From Liriodendron chinense (taxonomy: Eukaryota; Streptophyta; Magnoliopsida; Magnoliales; Magnoliaceae): a stretch of DNA of 64,000 nt. This document shows positions 45,001 to 55,610 of this stretch, one piece after another (the first letter of the stretch is position 1; the number at the start of each line of letters is the position of its first letter). The notes under the pieces are model-generated. The model was not told the origin of the DNA. It saw only the letters and a list, made by a program, of their open reading frames with translations, and made no database searches. The position numbers and the translations under genes were made by a program. The stretch lies in the NCBI GenBank assembly GCA_003013855.2, contig PVNU02000853.1, positions 1,736,001-1,800,000 of the forward strand. Direction: 5' to 3'.

Positions 45001-45623
45001 CCCTAGTGCCTTTTATTAATTGATTACCTTCAGTTTATTTCAAAATTGTTATCTCCATCAAATTACTAAAATTCTGTTTTGTGAATTCCTACACAAGTCC
45101 TTGTGGATTGACCTCGGTCTTACCGAGATTATTCCTACAGCGCAACCCTACACTTGGGGAAGCGAACATTGGGCGCTCAGACAGGTTGTGGTCGAGCGCC
45201 CGATAACCATCTGGATACTTTGCAAACTCACTGGATGGATTCCCCTATAGGTTGGGCGCCCGGTGGACACTTGGTCGGCGCCCGGCTAGGCATTTTTTTT
45301 TTTGCTGTATTGGTTTATGTTTTTCAGCAGAACATGCAACCTTTTGGCCATTCTTTTGGTGATCTTGGGACACCTAAGGCCAATCTAAGATGACTAAAGG
45401 TATGCCTATTGGTCATGGTCAGCTAGAGGTATATGGTTTTGGTAGGTACAAGGTTTAAGGCTCACTGAGGCATCACTTTTACCTGTTTCTTCTTTCTTGA
45501 TGCAACAGATCTATCTTGAGTCTTCGATCTTCATCTTCATTAAGCTCAACCGACACTAGACTCACTGACCTAAGTAATTGACAAATAAGGTGCACTATTA
45601 TGCCACAGAAAAGTGCACTAACA
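42003..45623 (-). repeat. Element B 3' LTR, interrupted by solo LTR M
   Basis: About 2.1 kb without M. It contains a run of 20 Gs (42079-42098), a TATA-like TATAAAAG on the minus strand near 43389-43396, and palindromes of the type CGGGCGCCCG at 43440-43620 and 45171-45285. It lacks a ~457-bp segment present in the other LTR. Its left terminus is hidden by D. Confidence 0.85.
43662..45168 (+). mobile_element. Solo LTR M (Athila, plus strand) with imperfect TSD
   Basis: 1507-bp LTR, TGTTCAGCTCTTAAATG ... GGGGAAGCGAACA. Flanks are TCAGG (43657-43661) and TTGGG (45169-45173). The unoccupied site in the other LTR reads tcggg, so both copies can come from it by single transitions. Dyads at 43899-44140, TATA at 44225-44231, stem-loop at 44392-44413. 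Confidence 0.9.
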
Positions 45624-46441
45624 ATCTCCTTCTTTGTCAATTACTTACAAAAACCTATCCTACCAAAACAGAATACATTACATGTCAAAATTCAATTAAA
45701 TTTTATAACTCGAAACACTAAGACATGTAAACAATGCATACTCCTCTTGATTGCTCCCCCATAACCTATCAAACCTTGAAACACAAAATAGAAAATTACT
45801 TTGGTGGAACTTGATCTTTCTCCCCCTTTTTGTCAGCAATTGATAAACTATTCTCTCCCCCTTAATGATACATCAATTAAGGTTAAGGTAAGAGTAGATA
45901 GTATGTCGTAGTTATAACTTTAAAAACATGCTAACTAGAGAGAGTATAGGGTGCATGAACATATAAAACATGGAGCATGCATGGGAACATGATTAACAAG
46001 GAAATGTACTATTCTAAGCATAGTTAATCATGCATAATTGGTCATCTATGATATGCATTTAAGCATTGAAAGCTCAAGGACTTATAGCCCAATCCACCAA
46101 CCTCCCCAAATGATGTACATCATGACCATACTTAAGCAAAGATTAGCATACAATTAAGCATGAAATTCAACAAGATTAGCTCATCTAAGTAGGATAATAA
46201 TCTAGCAATAAATATATCAAATAAAAGCAAGACTAAATTATCAAAATTTGGGCTAATGAGGCTTGAATCCTCATATTTGTCCATACACACATAAATGAGG
46301 CTAAAATCCTCAGATTTTGCTTTTGAAGCATTTCTAACTACCCTTACTAACTATGTTTAGTTTGATTAGCCTAAGGGTAACTAATTTCCACAACGCCCTC
46401 ATAAAACGTAGCATAAGGTGAGGGGTTGGGAACTCCTTCTC
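45624..46441 (-). other. Element B 3' internal region without pol
   Basis: About 0.8 kb between gag stop and 3' LTR. It contains tctccccctttttgtcag near 45831, a purine-rich tract in sense typical of copia 3' regions. I find no pol-like frame and nothing else I can identify. Confidence 0.6.
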
Positions 46442-47552
46442 CTAGAAGGGAAAGCGGTCAAGATCCTCTCTTAGATTAGGAGGAAGAGAGGTAGTGGTGG
46501 AAGCTATGAGAGCTCTCACTATATTTTGGCTCCAATCACTATTAGAGACACTAGATTCAGATTTTGACTCCTCCGTATCATCCCACGTGGCTACCATGGC
46601 CTTCTTACCTTCCCGTTTAGGCGTTTCCGGACAATCCGGGGCAATATGGCCACGTTAACCGCAACCGTAACATCAGACGGATGAAGTTTTGGATGATTTC
46701 TCTTTATGTTTATCACCCTTCTTATCCTTCTTGTCACGGCTACTCCCTCTATCAAATTTGAGGAATCTCTTAAATCTTTTATTGAGATCATCATCCTCAT
46801 CATCGCTATCTTTGGACGACTCACTCTTAATTGTTTTTTGCCTATGTGAGTGTCTATGTAAAGATTTCAAAGCGACGTTTTTCTTCTTAGAGGGGGCTCT
46901 AAAGTATAGCTCATGAGTTTGTAGGGAACCTATAACCTATAAGTTCTTCTACTTTCATGTTATCTATGTCTCTACACTCCTCTAAGGCTACTACCTTGGT
47001 ACCGAATCTTTCTGGGAGGGACCTAAGTATTTTTCTACATATCCTTCCTTCCGGAACCCTTTCCCCCAAGGCAAACATGGAGTTGCAAATATTAGAATGT
47101 TTTGTATAAAACTCCATGAAGCTTTCAGTTTCTTCCATCATAATGTTTTTAAGTTTTGTAGTTAAGAGCTGAAGCTTCAAGCGTCTTACTATGCTAGTTC
47201 CCTTGTGGGTTACCTCAAATATATCCCACGCTTCTTTTGCAGTTGCGCATGTGAGAATGTGCTGAAATTCTTTTAGAGAAACCGCACAGCAAATCGCATT
47301 GAGAGCTTTAGCATTTGCCATATATTGAGCTCTCTCATTGTCATTCCATTTCTCATCATCTTTGGAAATGACAATGATCTTACCATTAACTTCCACTTGT
47401 TCAACGGGCAACGAATATCCATTTAATGTTATTGCCCATACGGATCGGTCAATGGATTGGAGAAAAATTCTTATTCTATCCTTCCAATAGGCGTAGTTGG
47501 ATCCGTCAAAGTATGGTGGACGGTTGATAGTATTCCCATCTCGGGTAGACAT
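46442..47552 (-). pseudogene. gag: Ty1/copia gag pseudogene (element B)
   Basis: Starts at 47552 with MSTRDGNTINRPPYFDGSNYAYWK; the FDGxNYxxWK opening and EAWDIFEVTHKGTS are typical of the UBN2/copia gag family. The first 213 codons are open. A 7-bp tandem duplication (TTATAGG twice in sense, 46929-46942) then shifts the frame. After it, a lysine- and serine-rich stretch and a zinc knuckle C-x2-C-x4-H-x4-C follow, with an in-frame TAA inside the knuckle (46655-46657). The frame ends at 46442-46444 after DLDRFPF. Gag would package the element RNA; no protease or pol follows. Confidence 0.87.
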
Positions 47553-47640
47553 GATGCTAGGGCTCTGGTATCGGATCTCACTTTAGACGGTTAAGTCCTT
47601 GAAGAGCAACCCGCTCTAATACCAATTAAAATCACATCGG

Positions 47641-50050
47641 GTAGTCTAACACGACACCCTATGCGTGGGGAAGCTTAAGGAGCAACTAGAATTATGGCTA
47701 AGTCCTAGGGGGGGGGGGTTAATTAGGACCTTTTAAAATCTTTTCGCCTACTTAACAGTTTTATCAAATTAAACTAAGTAAGCGATTAACACTTCGACTT
47801 TCAAACCTAAGTGGGTCAAATAAATAAATAACATATAATAAAAACAATTAACATCCTAGTCTAAGCATGCATATATTAACTTATGATAAAACTAATCAAG
47901 ACCCTAATCTATGCAACCTAAGTAGACTATAGAGGATTGAATCAATTAAGCTCAAGTCTACATTAGGAGTGAAAGTACATCATGTGTGTGTGGATGTGCC
48001 TATCAAGTGCCTAGCATACATTCCTAATTACGCATTTAGAATTAAACACTTAAACACAATACACAATGAGAAATGTGCTCTAATATAATCACAAACACAA
48101 TGATGTATAGTGGTTCAACTACTTGTCTACTCCACTCCCGGTTCAAGTACTCAACCCCTTTGAGCACACCGACATTCACTAGGGAGTTTAAATCTGATTC
48201 CTCCCAACCAAGGTGTTTTTAATCGGATCCACCCAATCAGAGAGTTTACAGGTTCCTCTCAACCTACACGTTTACACCCGTATTGGTGGCTCCCCTATCC
48301 CCTCCCCCTTAATGAAATAGTAATATTCCATCAAACATCCATAATAGGCAAAGTCATAGGGAGATGTTTCAACAACATGTGCACTTCTGGCAACAAATAC
48401 ATTCTTTGTCACAGGATCATTATCTCCTCGATCATTCGGCCTGCTGGCTTTAAAGCTTAAAGCAAACCGACGGACTCGTTAAGGCCTTATATACCACTAA
48501 GGACCTGGCCCCTTATTTATTAAGGGGCCGTTTTTCTACTTCAAAGCCAACGACGCAACGGCTAGCTTCAAAGCCGTTGCGCGCCTCAAGAGGATGCTCC
48601 ATCAAACCCTAATAAAAAACATGGGGATTTTCAAGGACCCTTTACCTCCCTTAGGGTTTCTTGCTATGAGTTCTACTAGTTCCTTTAGTCTGTTTAAGGT
48701 GTTTTACCTTAAGACTTATAATATAAGTAGTAGTAGCTCTTAACTAGACTTACTTAGGCCCACCAAACGTGCCAAGGAACGACAAACGTCCCTGAATTTA
48801 GGCCCGCCAAATGAGCCAAGGAGTGCCAAACAACCCCTAATCTTTAGGCCGATAAACTGGCCAAGGAACGACTAACGTCCTTAAAGTTTTAGGCTCAACA
48901 AATAAGCCGAGGATCGGCAAATGACCCTAGTTCGAGTTTGACAAACAAACTCTACACTCAACTCCCACAGGGAATTGAGTGGATGGACTCTTAACAAAGA
49001 CAACCTTACTTGTTGGATTGAGCCCATTTGATGTGCCGCTTTGGGTTACTTGATGTCTGCTCTTCCGTGCTTCAATCAGCTACCCTTCTGCTCCCCCGAT
49101 CTTTTGATGTCGATGTTTTGTCAAGGCTTCAGCTCCAAAATTAACTCCCTTACATGTGATGCTCCATTGGAGATGCCCAAGGTGCTAGGGAATGGTGAAA
49201 CCTCTACAAATGATAGGAAATGACTTTTCTTGAGGGATATACCTATTTGGACTCCTAGGTGGTGTTTAGACAAGGGATTTAACTATGATCAAGGTGTCTA
49301 AACTCTTAAGAATCAAGAGGGAACAAGTCGATTCTCATATTGCCATTGAATGGCCCAAGCTTGTAATGAAACATAAGGAGAATAACTTGCTATGGGTGTA
49401 GAATAGAGCCTCTAATGATCTTTAGTAATGGTGGCTTCTATCTCCTCAAAATCCCCTCGCTTGGCCTTAAAAAAGAACCCCCCGCTTTTATAAAGTTTCT
49501 CCCAACGGTCAAATAACGGGCAGATTCGTGCAGGGTCAGGCACCCAGTGGACATTAGGTCGGGCGCCTGAAATTCAGTCCAAAATGGGTCTGTGCTGATG
49601 GACATTTTTGCACTGGTCGGGTGCTCGATGACCATCTGGATACTTGGCCAACTCACTGGACGGATTCCCCTATAGGTCAGGCGCCCGGTGGACACTTGGT
49701 CGGGCGCCCGGCTAGGCTTTTTTTTTGCTATATTGGTTTATGTTTTTTAGCAGAACACGTAACCTCTTGGCCTTTCTTTTAGTGATCTTTTTGGGACACC
49801 TAAGGCCAATCTAAGATGTCTAAAGGTATGCCTATTGGTCATGGTCATCTAGAGGTATATGGTTTTGGATAGGTACAAGGGTTAAGGCTCACCAAGGCAT
49901 TACTTTTACCTGTTTCTTCTTTCTTAATGCAACAGATCTGTCTTGAGTCTTCGGTCTTCGTCTTCATTATGCTTAACCAACACTAGACTCACTGACCTAA
50001 GTAATTGACAAATAAGGTGCACTAGTATGCCACAGAAAAGTGCACTAACA
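47641..50050 (-). repeat. Element B 5' LTR
   Basis: Ends at 50050 with GTGCACTAACA (sense TGTTAGTGCAC). It contains a run of 11 Gs at 47708-47718, an extra 457 bp at 48296-48752, TATAAAAG on the minus strand at 49485-49492 and GC-rich palindromes at 49555-49710 upstream of it in sense. Confidence 0.87.
48296..48752. other. 457-bp segment present in only one LTR of element B
   Basis: Replaces 11 bp of the other LTR copy (between ggctcccc and cttaggccc). It contains a strong inverted repeat GGCCCCTTA...TAAGGGGCC (48507-48529), a second stem AACGGCT...AGCCGTT, and TATATAAGG on the minus strand near 48488. I see no clear target duplication and do not recognise it. It could be a small insertion, or sequence lost from the other LTR. 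Confidence 0.6.
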
Positions 50051-50734
50051 AAATTTATGATTCGCTAACTTTCATAGCCATGATGTTGGCAAGTAAGTAG
50101 GAGGTCCTTAAATTTTTCCCAACTTTGAAAGAATGACTTATTCTCTTTAACCGAAAAGTTCATTATAGCTCTTCAAAGGGTGTTTGTTTTATGAGCGGGG
50201 AAGAACTTTTTCAAGAATTCCCGGGTCATCTCATTCCATGTCCCTATCGAATGTGGTCTAAGAGAATGAAGCCAACCCTTGGCTTTTTCTTTTAATGAAA
50301 AGGGAAAAAGTTTAAGTTTGATGGCATCTTCTGAAATATTAGCTTGTTGCAAAGTAGCCACAACATCTTCAAACTCCTTCAAGTGTAGATATAAGCTGTC
50401 AGAATCTAACCCATGGGACTTTGGCAAAAGTTGAATTACCCTCGGCTTTATATCAATGTTCCCTCGGTGGTTGAGAGAATCACACATGAAGGTGTTGTTG
50501 TACGAGCCGGTTGTAGGTAATCTCGTAAGGCTCTCATTGGAGGAGCATTGCGCACCTCATTCTCTCCTACTGCCTCTTGATTTGTGTTTGTAGTTGGAGT
50601 AGGGGGGTGAGGATTCCTTAAAGGTGTTTGATCCATACTCCCTAAACTATCACAAAGCTCTTGGTATTTCGGACTCGTCTATGGATTGATAATGGTCCAA
50701 CTAGACCACCTTTGGATTGGAGACGATTGGTGTG
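50051..50734 (-). pseudogene. gag: Athila gag fragment (element A, outermost element)
   Basis: N-terminal half of an Athila gag related to that of F: MDQTPLRNPHPPTPTTNTN (50636), RALRDYLQPARTTTPS, then in a shifted frame KSHGLDSDSLYLHLKEFE and LHSLRPHSIGTW. A frameshift lies near 50450-50487 and CGA became TGA at about 50173. It is cut at 50051 by copia element B and at 50734 by Tat element C. Its first codons (MSLWERDH) continue on the other side of C at 62959-62984. Confidence 0.85.
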
Positions 50735-51491
50735 TGTTTATGTCGAATTTGGTAACAGGATCCTCCCGGTGTTCACCTCCCTTTGAGACAGCTTCCTTCC
50801 AAACCTGAAAGAATAAAAGGGAAAACTAAGGGTGGCTGGCTTTCAGCCGTTGGCCCTCCGAAGCTTAAGTTAGACGGGATCCGGAAATGAAATCAAAGGT
50901 AGGATGTGGGCTTAGAGATTGTATACCTTTTTCATCTATAGGGCCATCCATTTATATATATCCAGGTGATCCAATCTATGACGCAAGCTGTTAAGATCAT
51001 TGCTGATGTTAGGGGATAAGGTGCTTCTCTTGTTAATCCGTAGATAAAGGGATGACCTAACGACCTTGGACGTCTAACTGATTATGTCTCTTGATGGAGA
51101 TGCTCAGAGTTATGGATAAGGATGAACTAACATCAATCTGTACAAACTGATGTTGAAAGGTAGCGATTATTCGCCTCGAAGGTAACCTCGTTTAACATCC
51201 TTAAAGTGGGCTGCTCGCATGTAGATATACGATCCCTTTCAATGACCACGAGCCGAGCTGCTCACATGTGGGACCTTTGTCTTATAACCAAGAAGTAAAG
51301 ACATACCAATTATGAAAATACCCTCATCTGATGACCAGCGACCAAGGCAGCTCGCATGTTCGGGAGTGTATTCCATACTTTTACGACATGCGAGCCTCGA
51401 CCATAAGGGCTCGCAGGTTAAACACCATAAAAAAGATGCTCGCGAGGCTTGAGTCTTTGATATCCTCGACCACTGCTTTTTTGCTATAACA
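50735..51491 (-). repeat. Element C 3' LTR
   Basis: TGTTTATGTCGAATTTGG ... GCTATAACA on the plus strand. A TATATATAAA (minus, 50951-50960) is the likely TATA. Upstream of it in sense, copies of gctcgcatg and its inverse lie at about 51213, 51257, 51350, 51385, 51408 and 51437. A C6 run at 51495-51500 just outside is the PPT (sense TTGGGGGGCATC). Confidence 0.9.
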
Positions 51492-51754
51492 GATGCCCCC
51501 CAAGTCCTTGACGCCAAGGAGTCTATGGGAAGGACTTGCTTACCAGCATGCATAACCGCCTAATGCATTTCTCGGAGGGGAAGCCGTACATGATTGGACT
51601 GTCATTAATGAGCGCCAGCTTTCTGCAGCTTTTCGGCAGAGAGGAAATGAAGAGACGCCCGCCGCGTATCCACGAAATTAATGATCATGCCCGTTCAACT
51701 GTTGTGCCAAACGAATGGTTGTCGCGTGTCATCAAATCTTGAGGAATGATTGCT

Positions 51755-51762
51755 TATAAATA
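51755..51762 (+). promoter_or_regulatory. TATA box of the antisense gene in element C
   Basis: TATAAATA in gcttataaatatacagag, on the strand opposite to the element, inside the internal region and about 200 bp upstream of the first ATG (51958). It has no role in the element's own sense transcript, so I read it as a promoter for the antisense gene. Sequence-only inference. Confidence 0.55.
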
Positions 51763-51957
51763 TACAGAGCCTGTAAAATTTTCAAAATTTCATTCGAAGT
51801 TTTCGAAAATTCTTCTTCTCTCCTTGCTTCCTTCTTTTCCTCTAGTGTACTATCCCTTCTCTGGTGTAACTCTATTCCCCCAATTCTCTCTGGTGTAACT
51901 TCGCTCTTCTCCTTTCCTTTCAAGGTATTAGCCTTTTTTCATCCTGTCTTAAAAAAA

Positions 51958-54125
51958 ATGGTGAGAGATTCTGATGAGGAAACTGTACCTCTGGGGATGC
52001 TACGCCGGACTCTTCTTCCTCCAACAATGCGAGGGTTCCGGCCGGGAAATATTCTGCGTCCGGGTATCCCTCCATAATGATGGAGGAGCGGCTGAACGAG
52101 TTGTAGGAAAAATATCAAGTTCCCGACTCTGTCATTTTTCGGTTGCTCGGAGAGGGAGAGACTCCAGATTCACCTCCCCCTGGTGGCATAGTCCTCTACG
52201 ATTACCTTTTCATCCTTGGAGTACGTCTTCCCCTTCACCCTTTTATCTGTGACGTACTCCGTACTTATAAGATTGCCCCAGGGCAACTCATTGTAAATGG
52301 TTGGAGGGTGGTCCTGAGTTCTTTCATTCTCTAGAAACATGCTGGCAATGGAGACTTAACCGCCAAGGAGTTCCTCAGAATGTACCAGCTCAAGAAAGCT
52401 CCCTCTAGCGAAGGCTGGTATTACTTATGTTACTGGCACCGGGATAATTTCATTTTGGGGAAACCCACTTCGAATTACCCCGGATGGAGGAAACGCTGGT
52501 TTTTTACTTCCGGGAACTGGGAGTCTGAGATAGGGTCCACCCCTGGAGGCCATAATGTGAGCCGCTTTTTCGGCGAAGGTGGGTGAAGCTTCACTCTGCC
52601 CTGATTTTTGTCATGATTTCGAACTTCGACTAACCTGATTGACCTCTGCTCATATTCACAGGTATTTCGACGGGAGGAAAACCGAGTCTGAAGTGAGGAA
52701 TCCATGAGAAGATCGTAAAAGTATACAAGTTATCAGTTCGCGATAGGAATATCGAGGCTTGTCTGTCACTTCCTCGACCTGCCGCTGCTGGACTAGTATC
52801 CCAAGAAGAAACTGCCATGACGAATGTGGGAGAGAGAGGGGATTACTACCTCGCTTGAAGGGTACCGGCTCGAAAAGACAAAAGAAAACATCTGCCAGTC
52901 CATCTCACCCATCTAATCGGTCGGGTGAACTTCCCCAAACCCCACAGCTGCATGAACCTCTGCCTGAGACTGCGGTAGCTGCAGCCGGTGGTTCCTCCCG
53001 AACCACCAGTTATTAATATTGCTGACAATTCCCCAAGGAATGACGGGGCGGGGTCGAGTTGCAGCCCGGCTGAAGAACCCCGCGAGCCAGAAGGTGCTCG
53101 TGAGTTGATTCCTGCTCACGAGCAAACTGTTGCTCAAGATGCGAGCCCTACTAGGCTAATCGTAGCCCAGCCCTCCGGAGTTGGGACATTTACCGTTCCA
53201 AGCCATCTACACCCGATCTGCAAATTTCTTTTTGATAACATCTCCCCCTAGACCTTCAGTACCCTCCCCGAACCAAGTCCTAAAGACCTCTCTCTCAACG
53301 CGGGAGTGAGGATGGTCTAGGTAAAGAGTGCTTCGATTTGACCCTGTTTCTTGCTTTCTTTGTTGATTTTTAAGTGCCTATCTCATAATCTTCCTTCTCT
53401 TTAAGCAGGGCTTGGATCTCATCATACGGACGAGGTGTAATATCCTCGTCGTCCGCCGTATTATAGATGAGGCTGAGGGGAAGAGGATTGCCCTGGAGAA
53501 GGCGGTCCACGGGAGGGATCAGGTCATTAAATCTCGCGAGACCTTGATCGCGAAGATGACTGAGGAAAAGAAAATCCTCATTGAAAAGGTCCAAGTCCCG
53601 ACTGACAGATATCAGGGCTTGGACTCGAACTTCGCCAAGCTCATGGAGATGAAGGAGAAGATAGGGAGAGAAAGAGAGATCTTTCGCCAAGATAAGATCT
53701 CACTGGAGGAGCAGCTCGCAGAAAGCAGGTCGCGACTAAAAGAAGTCAGCGATAGTATGGAGAAAGAGCGCTCCACCCTTGAGCAGCTTAAAGACGACTC
53801 TATCCATTGGGAGGAGGAAAGGGTGGCCTTTGTCAAGCTGTTGTCTGAGGAGGGACCTCGAGCCATTATGGAGTTTCGTACTTCACAGCTATACGACGAC
53901 GAGCGATACGAGTTGTATGATGCTGGTCGCGACTTTGCACTAAGAGTAGTGCAACGAATGACTCCGTCATTAGATGTGGGGGAGTTCAGAAAGGTTGCTG
54001 CCATCGTAGCTGCGGAAGAGAAGGCAGCTGTTGAGAATGAAGTGACTGAGGCTACTCAAGCTGCAGGGGTCCCAGAAGTTGGCCCTGAGGTTGAGAGTGG
54101 CGCTCCTCTCCAAAGGGATGTCTGA
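51958..54125 (+). pseudogene. Antisense extra gene of Tat element: gypsy-type transposon domain plus coiled coil
   Basis: Plus-strand gene between pol end and 3' LTR. Exon 1 (about 51958-52578) has VIFRLLGEG...LGVRLPLHPFICDVLRTYKIAPGQL and then GWYYLCYWHRDNF...GWRKRWFF, the signature of the 'putative gypsy type transposon' domain (Pfam PF04195). The last exon (53409-54125) is an open, heptad-rich coiled coil (KKILIEKVQ...RSRLKEVSDSMEKERSTLEQLKDD). Two intron-like gaps have GT and AG ends: 52579-52661 and 53321-53408. TAG stops at about 52107 and 52332, plus a frame change near the start, make this copy defective. Extra antisense genes are known in Tat elements; the protein function is unknown. 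Confidence 0.8.
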
Positions 54126-54519
54126 AGATGATCATCTCTTCTCTATCTTATGTAACAATTTTCATTCTCCTTTTGTAAACAATCTGAATGTTTTAGTCAA
54201 TGAAGTGGAATGTAGAATCTTTTGAAATTATGGCTTGTTTGTTGTTTCTCCTTCCCTCTTTCTTCCTCGTTGGTCGTATGTTAAATGCTTGAGTACTTAA
54301 CTCATGAAAGAATGAGTTAGGCTCAATCCGAGGGTCTTGGTGACCATGTCCGCGTAGAGATAGAATGATCTATCGATTGAGGCTTTGACTCTGCTGAAAG
54401 CAGAGGATTTGGCCATGGGAATGTGTATGTTCCCTTCGGGGCTATTCGGATCCAACTAATGGAGTAGCGACCAAAAGGAAATTTATCTTTATTTGAATAC
54501 CGTTCGGATTTACATCGAA

Positions 54520-55605
54520 TTAAGAAAAATATCTGAGTATATGCTCTACATGCCAAGGGCGACGTAAGGGTCTTCCTTGCATATCTTTGAGATAATATGT
54601 ACTTGGTCCCACAATTTTTATAACCTGGTAAGGGCCTTCCCAGTTCAGATCCAACGAGCGAGCAGGAATTTCGAGATTCTATCAGAGGACCAAATTGCCG
54701 AGCTGGAAAGCTCTGGGTCAGACTTTGGCATTATGATAGCGAGAAACACGTTGTTGGTAAGCTGCTGCTCGAAGTTGGGATGCATCCCTTCTTTCTTCCA
54801 GGAGGTCGAGATGAAGCCTCAACCCATCTTGATTATTCATGGAATCGTACTGCTCGATTCGATATGAGGGTACTTGGACTTCGACTGGGACAACTGCTTC
54901 GATGCCGAATGCTAAAGAGAAAGGAGTTTCTCCAGTTGACGTGCAAGTCGTAGTTCTATAGGCCCATAAGACTTCAGGTAGAAGCTCTGGCCATGTGCCT
55001 TTACATTCATCGAGCTTAGTCTTTAGATGATGTTTGATGATCTTATTGACTGGTTCAACTTGCCCATTAGCCTGGGGATGATATGGGGAGGTACGAATAC
55101 TTTGTATCTTTCATTTTTCGTAAAACTCCGAGAACGCGGTGTTGTCGAACTGCTTTCCGTTGTCGGCGATTATAGTGTGGGGGAGCCCATAACAGCATAT
55201 GATGTTTCTCCATATGAACTTTATGGTTTACTTTTCGGTGATTGTGGTTAATGGCTTTACCTTGACCCATTTGGTGAAATAATCGACTACTACGATTGCA
55301 AACCTGTTCTAACCTTTTCCGGTGGGCAAGGGTCCGATGATATTGACTCGCCATTGGGCGAAGGGCCAGGGGCCGTTCATCGGCGTCATCTGCTCGGATG
55401 GTACATGAGGTATTGGAGAATATCGCTGACATTTGTCACATTTTTTGGAGAATTCGATTGCGTCCCTCCTTCATAATGGGCTAGTAGTACCCTTGCCTCA
55501 TTGCTTTATATGTTAAAGAGCGTCCCTTAGGATGGTTACCACATGCCCCCTGGTGTATTTCATCAAGAACGCGATGCACTTCTTCTAGATGAAGACACCT
55601 TAAGT
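54520..55605 (-). pseudogene. Tat integrase (element C)
   Basis: Minus-strand integrase with shifted frames. In sense after solo LTR N: zinc-binding H/H/C/C region (EVHRVLDEIHQGACGNHPKG near 55530-55600), core region with IIADNGKQFDN (second catalytic Asp, near 55145-55175), PYHPQANGQVEPVN (catalytic Glu, near 55055-55095), and a GPY-type end NWEGPYQVIKIVGPSTYYL. The natural stop is at 54520-54522. At least one frame change lies between the zinc region and the core. Solo LTR N splits the polyprotein just before the zinc region. Confidence 0.85.
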
Positions 55606-55610
55606 ATGGT

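Larger units (their letters stand above)
42003..50050 (-). mobile_element. Element B: gag-only Ty1/copia element
   Basis: Minus-strand element with LTR homology at 42003-45623 (3' LTR, cut by D and by solo LTR M) and 47641-50050 (5' LTR). In sense the LTR starts TGTTAGTGCACTTTTCTGTG. The PBS after the 5' LTR is TGGTATTAGAGC (47610-47621 reversed), the initiator-Met type of copia elements with one change. A PPT-like AAGAAGGAGA precedes the 3' LTR. The internal region is only about 2 kb with gag and no protease, integrase or RT, so it is non-autonomous. A's gag resumes at 50051. Confidence 0.85.

Noticed and set aside
47610..47625. tRNA gene at the PBS sites
   Set aside because: Only the 12-18 bases complementary to a tRNA 3' end are present, next to LTRs; no cloverleaf or A/B boxes.
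51536..51742. Separate small gene upstream of the antisense gene
   Set aside because: It ends at the TATA region of the antisense gene and shows no domain or start context; left as part of the untranslated internal region.
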